Assembly: GCF_026283955.1 (NCBI RefSeq)
Contig: NZ_JAPDPE010000038.1
Coordinates: forward strand, 1 to 39,626
DNA: 39,626 nt
Direction of reading: 5' to 3'
From: Dyella silvatica
Lineage (GTDB): Bacteria; Pseudomonadota; Gammaproteobacteria; Xanthomonadales; Rhodanobacteraceae
The position numbers and the translations under genes are program-made. The notes beneath the pieces are model-generated. The model ran no database searches. It had not been told where the DNA came from and saw only the letters and a list, made by a program, of their open reading frames with translations. Every line of letters begins with the position of its first letter. Within the stretch, counting starts at the first letter, position 1. Of the stretch, positions 35,411-39,626 are shown one piece after another.

Positions 35411-36277
35411 TTATCCAGCTGCTGCTGGTTCAACGAGTCCTTGGCCAACTCCGCGATGCCGGCGAGTGAACCGAGAATGCCGGTGGTTTCCATCGGCAAC
35501 AGCAACATTTTCTGATTCGGCGAATGCATTGACGTTGCCACTGGCGATCGCATCGGAGACCAACTGGGTCGCCTTGGCCTCGGCCACGGCCAAGCGAATG
35601 CGCGCTTCGGCCTCGCGAAAAGCCGCCTCTTTCTTACCATCGGCGGCAAGAATCGCCGACTGCTTCTCACCATCGGCCTTGAGCACGGCGGCCTGACGAA
35701 AACCCTCCGCCTCCAGAATATTCGCGCGCTTCTCACGCTCAGCCTTCATCTGCCGAGCCATCGAGTCGATCAAATCGCGCGGTGGCGCGATGTCCTTGAT
35801 CTCGATCCGATTGACCTTGACACCCCACGGGTGCGTCGCCTCATCCACCACGTTCAGCAGCTTGGCATTGATCGCATCGCGCTGACTCAGCGACTCATCG
35901 AGATCCATCGAGCCAAGCACCGTACGGATATTGGTCATCACCAACGCCAACGAAGCCTGCTCCAGATTAGAGACCTCATACGCCGCCTTGGAAGCATCCA
36001 GGATCTGATAAAACACCACGCCATCGACCCGCACCACGGCGTTGTCCTTGGTGATGACATCCTGGCTGGGCACATCCAACACCAGCTCCATCATGTTCAT
36101 CTTGCGACCGATGTTGTAGATGAACGGAATAAGAAAATGCAGCCCCGGCGACAAGGTGCGGGTGTACTTACCAAAACGCTCCACCGTCCATTCGTACCCC
36201 TGGGGCACGATCCGCACCAGCTTAGCCAGCACGATGATCGCGACAATAACGAAGACCAACGCGAGAATTTGACCCAT
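35411..36277 (-). CDS. SPFH/stomatin-family protein with frameshifted C-terminus
   Basis: SPFH (prohibitin/stomatin/YbbK/HflK-like) protein: one N-terminal membrane helix ([17 protein letters not shown]), the SPFH domain ([21 protein letters not shown]..., [30 protein letters not shown]), then a long coiled coil ([15 protein letters not shown]...[10 protein letters not shown]). After residue 251 (ASGNVNA) the expected continuation is missing and the frame runs into 37 unrelated codons to 35411. The other frame carries the true end ([20 protein letters not shown], stop at 35371). Together they imply a deletion of about 55 nt near 35520-35527, not a multiple of three. It is upstream of nfeD, as usual. 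Start 36277 follows the family N-terminus. Confidence 0.85.
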   Translation of the reverse strand: MGQILALVFVIVAIIVLAKLVRIVPQGYEWTVERFGKYTRTLSPGLHFLIPFIYNIGRKMNMMELVLDVPSQDVITKDNAVVRVDGVVFYQILDASKAAYEVSNLEQASLALVMTNIRTVLGSMDLDESLSQRDAINAKLLNVVDEATHPWGVKVNRIEIKDIAPPRDLIDSMARQMKAEREKRANILEAEGFRQAAVLKADGEKQSAILAADGKKEAAFREAEARIRLAVAEAKATQLVSDAIASGNVNAFAESENVAVADGNHRHSRFTRRHRGVGQGLVEPAAAG

Positions 36278-36444
36278 GACACCCTTCCATTTGTGTAGAC
36301 CCCTGGAAGTATAGGTGTAGCGCTTCAAATCTGCGGAAAGCCCCCCGCGCGACGCGATTGCAGTGAAATAACCGTTTTTTTCAGCTGCAAAGCCCCCAGG
36401 CCACACTCCGTGCTACCGCTCTCATGCCTCGCCAAAACATCACT

Positions 36445-36866
36445 CCCTCCCCTGTTTACAGGGGAGGGCTGGGGAGGGGGCAACCTAGCCGCAAGCCCTC
36501 ACCCCCTCCCAGCCTCCCCCTACAAGTAGGGGGAGGGGCAAAGCCGCAAGGCCGAGAATCGACGCGACACCGCACGCTGCTCTTGATGCTGCCTTTGCTC
36601 TCGCTCTTGCCCTTGACCTTCGGGGCCCCTGTGCGTCGGTGAGGGCTGGACGATCAGGCCCGCAGGGGCATGGGCAGGGACGCCCATGCCTTTTCGCCAG
36701 GGCAGGAGCCCTGTCGAAAAGCCCGGCCAACCCTCACGCACCCGTAGGGCGACGCAACGGGGTGGCTTTTCTCTTTGGTTACTTTCTCTTTGGCCACCCA
36801 AAGAGAAAGTGACTCGGGCTCCGGCAGGAGTTCGAAAGCCCGCGGCAGGCGAGCCAGTTCGCGACA
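36445..36866 (+). repeat. Structured intergenic repeat, copy C
   Basis: Most complete copy. Palindrome CCCTCCCCTGT-TT-ACAGGGGAGGG (36445-36468), second palindrome CCTCCCCCTAC-AA-GTAGGGGGAGG (36513-36536), hairpin 1 GGCATGGGC/GCCCATGCC (36667-36690), hairpin 2 TTTTCG.CAGGGC-AGGA-GCCCTG.CGAAAA (36691-36720), hairpin 3 GTTACTTTCTCTTTGG/CCAAAGAGAAAGTGAC (36778-36813) and one terminal unit (about 36834-36866). It fills most of the gap between the SPFH gene (36277) and the alpha-glucosidase stop (36905). No conserved protein frame is found. Confidence 0.87.
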
Positions 36867-36904
36867 AAACAACCAACAAGCACCACCCGCAAAACGCCAA
36901 AAAA

Positions 36905-38527
36905 TCACTCCACCCGAGCAAACAAAACCCCAAACCCAGGCAACCTCAACCGCCCCCCATCCAATACCCCCTGCGCCAACCCGTGCCCCTGCAAACACAC
37001 CACCTCTCCCACCACCGGCACAGCCAAATCCACCACCCGCTCCGCCAGATTAAACGCCACCAACACCGACTCCCCCGCCAACGACCGCGTAAAAGCCAAC
37101 ACCGGCTCCGGCGTATCCAGAAACGCAATATCGCCCCAACGCAAGGCCGGCTGATCCCGACGCCACTGCATGAAAGCGCGAAAATGATTCAACACCGAAG
37201 CTGGATCACGCTCCTGCTGCGCCACCGCCAACGCACGATGCTCATCAGGTACCGGAAGCCACGGCGCCGCGGCGCTGAAACCGGCATGCACACCATCATC
37301 CCAAGGCATCGGCGTACGACATCCATCACGCCCTTTAAAGCTGGGCCAGAAGGCAATGCCGTAAGGGTCCTGCAGGGCCTCGAAAGGCACCTCGGCTTCA
37401 CTCAAGCCCAGCTCTTCGCCCTGATAAATACACACCGAACCGCGCAATGAGCACAGCATCGCGGTAAGCATGCTGGCCCACGCCGCAGGCGGTGCCTGCC
37501 CTGCGCGCCCCCAGCGCGTCACCACCCGCTTTACATCATGATTAGAGATCGCCCAGCACGGCCAGCCCTCGGTCATCTGCGACTCCAGGTTTTGCACCGT
37601 GTCGCGAATGTAGCCGGCACTGAAATCATCGGTCAGCAATTCAAAGCTGTAACCCATGTGCAGGCGCTGATCGCAGGTGTACTCGGCCATCGTGGCAAGT
37701 GAATCTTCTGACGAGATCTCGCCCAGCGCGGCAACCTCGGGATAGCGATCCATCAAGGCGCGCAAATCGGCCAGAAACGACAAATTCTCAGGCTGGGTGT
37801 TGTTGTACCAGTGGCACTGGAAGGCATACGGATTATCGGCGCTGAAGCCACGCCCCACCCGCGACTCGACCGGCTTGGCCGGGTTATCGCGCAATTGCCG
37901 GTCGTGAAAACAGAAGTTGATCGCGTCCAGGCGCAAGCCATCCACGCCGCGGTCCAGCCAAAACTTCACGTTGTCCAACACCGCACGGCGCACGTCCGGG
38001 TGATGAAAATTCAGATCCGGCTGTGAGGACAAAAAGTTATGCAGGTAATACTGCTTGCGCCGCGGCTCCCAGCGCCAGGCGCTGCCGCCAAACAGCGACA
38101 GCCAGTTATTCGGCGGGGTACCGTCTGCTTGCGCATCCACCCACACATACCAGTCGGCTTTCGGGTTATCGCGGCTTTCGCGGCTTTCGCGAAACCACGC
38201 ATGCTCATTCGAGGTGTGGCTAAGCACCTGGTCGATCATCACCTTCAGGCCCAGGCCATGCGCCTTGGCCAGCAACCGGTCGAAATCGGCCAGGCTGCCG
38301 AATAACGGATCGACATCACGATAATCGGCAATGTCATAGCCAAAATCAGCCATCGGCGAACGGAAAAACGGCGCCACCCAGATCGCGTCGACACCGAGAC
38401 TGGCGACATAGTCGAGACGCTGAATAATCCCCGGCAAGTCGCCTACGCCATCGCCATTGGTATCGAGAAAACTGCGGGGATAGATCTGATAGATGACCGC
38501 GCTGCGCCACCAAGGGGCGTCACTCAT
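36905..38527 (-). CDS. Alpha-glucosidase, GH13 family
   Basis: 540 residues, GH13 (subfamily 23-like, close to Xanthomonas alpha-glucosidase XgtA). Catalytic residues in order: nucleophile Asp in GVDGLRLDAINF, acid/base Glu in VAALGEISSED, transition-state Asp in ISNHDVKR. N-terminal region WWRSAVIYQIYPRSF...DGVGDLPGI is typical. No signal peptide, so it acts in the cytoplasm on imported alpha-glucosides or malto-oligosaccharides. It is divergent from a TonB receptor, matching the known arrangement of carbohydrate utilisation loci in this order. Confidence 0.93.
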   Translation of the reverse strand: MSDAPWWRSAVIYQIYPRSFLDTNGDGVGDLPGIIQRLDYVASLGVDAIWVAPFFRSPMADFGYDIADYRDVDPLFGSLADFDRLLAKAHGLGLKVMIDQVLSHTSNEHAWFRESRESRDNPKADWYVWVDAQADGTPPNNWLSLFGGSAWRWEPRRKQYYLHNFLSSQPDLNFHHPDVRRAVLDNVKFWLDRGVDGLRLDAINFCFHDRQLRDNPAKPVESRVGRGFSADNPYAFQCHWYNNTQPENLSFLADLRALMDRYPEVAALGEISSEDSLATMAEYTCDQRLHMGYSFELLTDDFSAGYIRDTVQNLESQMTEGWPCWAISNHDVKRVVTRWGRAGQAPPAAWASMLTAMLCSLRGSVCIYQGEELGLSEAEVPFEALQDPYGIAFWPSFKGRDGCRTPMPWDDGVHAGFSAAAPWLPVPDEHRALAVAQQERDPASVLNHFRAFMQWRRDQPALRWGDIAFLDTPEPVLAFTRSLAGESVLVAFNLAERVVDLAVPVVGEVVCLQGHGLAQGVLDGGRLRLPGFGVLFARVE

Positions 38528-38636
38528 AAGCTTTCGTCCAGGGATGCTCTCGATATGGCGGCCGCGTTGTTACACGTTTATCCGGCCTCCGCGTGCTGGG
38601 CAGCTTAATCGGAGGCTGCAACAGAGCCGGCGCCAC

Positions 38637-38781
38637 TGCATACGTATTCATTTCGGCAGTCATTGCGCTGCAACACATCCATCAGCGCCGACGGAGCGCC
38701 AAGCCGGCTCGAAATCAGCTGATCCACCGGCATCGGCCAGCGACTTTTAGCTGCATGACAGCAGCAATGAATACGTATGCA
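38637..38781. promoter_or_regulatory. Pair of ATACGTAT operator-like sites
   Basis: TGCATACGTATTCATT (38637-38652) and its exact reverse complement AATGAATACGTATGCA (38766-38781) stand 131 bp apart (centre to centre) between the divergent alpha-glucosidase and TonB receptor genes. Each is centred on the self-complementary ATACGTAT. The combination suggests LacI-family sites controlling both genes, perhaps through looping. Also a 7-bp hairpin GCCTCCG/CGGAGGC at 38585-38616. No gene is seen in 38528-38937. Confidence 0.6.
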
Positions 38782-38937
38782 TAAAACGGTACGCGCGCGG
38801 CCCGGCCCACCTACCATGACTGCCACCTGAGGTGGTCGCCGTCGACCATCCATGCCGCTGTGCCGCTACTCAAAAAAACGCTGGCAGGTGACGGTCGCCC
38901 TAGCCATATAAAGCTGTAACCCGGGGAGGGGAAAACG

Positions 38938-39626
38938 GTGACGCTTAAACTCAATGTGTTCGCTCTGGCCATGGTTTCGGCCGGCCTTTGCTTTACCGCC
39001 GGTCTGCAAGCGGCACCTGTTGCGACGGACGCACCGGCAGCCCCCGCGGCAACGGCAGCAGCCGCGCAGACATCCGCGCCGCAAGACGACACCGGCAAAA
39101 GCACTACAGACAAACCCAAGAAAACCACCGAACAGGATGCCCTGGCCAAGAGCCTGTCCGCGGTGACCGTCACCGGTTACAGCAACAGCGTCGAAAAATC
39201 GATCGACTACCAGCGCTACGCCGACACCATCCAGAACGTGATCACCGCTGCCGACATCGGTGGCCTGCCCGATCAATCCATCGCCGACTCGCTTACCCAC
39301 CTGCCCGGCGTATCCGCCGAACGCATCGCCGGCCAGGCTTCGCAGATCAATATCCGCGGCCTCTCCGGCAACTTTATCCAGACCACCCTGGACGGTCGCG
39401 AACAGCCGTCGACCAGCGGCAGCAACTACATCCAGTTCGATCAATACCCGTCCGAGCTGATCAACATGGCGACGGTGTACAAATCCTCGCAGGCGTCGCT
39501 GATCACCGGCGGCGTCGGCGGCACCATCGGCCTGCAAACCGCCAACCCGCTGGACAACAGCAAACAGCAGTCGTTGAACGTCGACGCACGCGGCAGCTAC
39601 AACGGCCAGGCGCATGATGTTACCGG
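38938..39626 (+). CDS. TonB-dependent receptor, N-terminal part (truncated by window edge)
   Basis: 229 residues in view, continuing past the right edge. GTG start at 38938 with GGAGGGG 6 nt before it. A signal peptide (about 1-24, LNVFALAMVSAGLCFTAGLQAA), an Ala/Pro/Thr-rich linker, then the plug domain: LSAVTVTGYSNSVEKSIDYQR (TonB box region), ADIGGLPDQSIADSLTHLPGV, INIRGLSGNFIQTTLDGRE, VYKSSQASLITGGVGGTI. It is typical of large Caulobacter/Xanthomonas-type receptors for carbohydrates, and its divergent alpha-glucosidase suggests uptake of malto-oligosaccharides across the outer membrane. Confidence 0.9.
   Translation, partial: MTLKLNVFALAMVSAGLCFTAGLQAAPVATDAPAAPAATAAAAQTSAPQDDTGKSTTDKPKKTTEQDALAKSLSAVTVTGYSNSVEKSIDYQRYADTIQNVITAADIGGLPDQSIADSLTHLPGVSAERIAGQASQINIRGLSGNFIQTTLDGREQPSTSGSNYIQFDQYPSELINMATVYKSSQASLITGGVGGTIGLQTANPLDNSKQQSLNVDARGSYNGQAHDVT

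Overview
The window looks like chromosomal DNA of a GC-rich gammaproteobacterium of the Lysobacterales (Xanthomonadales). The family Rhodanobacteraceae (Dyella, Frateuria or Rhodanobacter type) fits best. The reasons are the Xanthomonas-type oxidative L-fucose pathway, the pilT/pilU pair, pdxH, aroK-aroB-hemE, the rimI-pssA block, a short H-NS protein, and a GH13 alpha-glucosidase divergent from a large TonB receptor. The species is inferred from gene content only. No tRNA, rRNA, CRISPR array, transposase or phage gene was seen.

Layout. 1-695: 3' part of glucokinase is off the left edge, minus strand. 1081-9785: an L-fucose catabolic island. A plus-strand operon holds L-fucose dehydrogenase, fuconolactonase, an SDR-FAH fusion, L-fuconate dehydratase and L-lactate dehydrogenase. 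It converges on a minus-strand fucP-mutarotase pair, and fucP is divergent from an IclR regulator. Together they would import L-fucose, oxidise it to L-fuconate, dehydrate and oxidise it, cleave it to pyruvate plus L-lactate, and oxidise the lactate. 9880-12284: pilU and pilT. 12669-14062: proC-yggT. 14113-16395: a cobalamin-binding-like protein, pdxH and a glycerate-kinase-like P-loop kinase. 16465-18709: dodecin, YbjQ, a DUF2007 protein and an SDR. 18712-22292: aroK, aroB, a secreted unknown, a WGR protein and hemE. 22412-26182: a DUF4328 membrane protein and valS. 26767-27627: a methyltransferase bracketed by inverted copies of a repeat. 28217-29947: pssA, a holD-like gene and rimI in one minus-strand operon. 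30096-32942: a DUF4124 protein, proS and hns. 33065-36277: a ThrE-type exporter and an SPFH-NfeD-membrane protein operon. 36905 to the end: GH13 alpha-glucosidase and the start of a TonB-dependent receptor.

Two themes stand out. First, three copies of a ~350-430 bp intergenic element (26251-26715, inverted; 27749-28118; 36445-36866) carry a series of hairpins. Their stem sequences differ between copies while base pairing is kept, which is the signature of a conserved nucleic-acid structure. I know of no named family for it. Second, three otherwise standard genes carry what look like deletions of roughly 40-80 nt. The SDR has lost its C-terminus and stop and is fused in frame to the next enzyme, aroK lacks its entire P-loop, and the SPFH gene loses part of its C-terminal region and is frameshifted. 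These are either real lesions (one of them a possible new bifunctional enzyme) or a systematic assembly fault, and reads across the junctions would decide.

Likely control sites include a shared motif in the two fucose promoters, a CTTGTA-N-TACAAG palindrome beside the IclR gene, and a pair of ATACGTAT-centred sites between the alpha-glucosidase and the TonB receptor.
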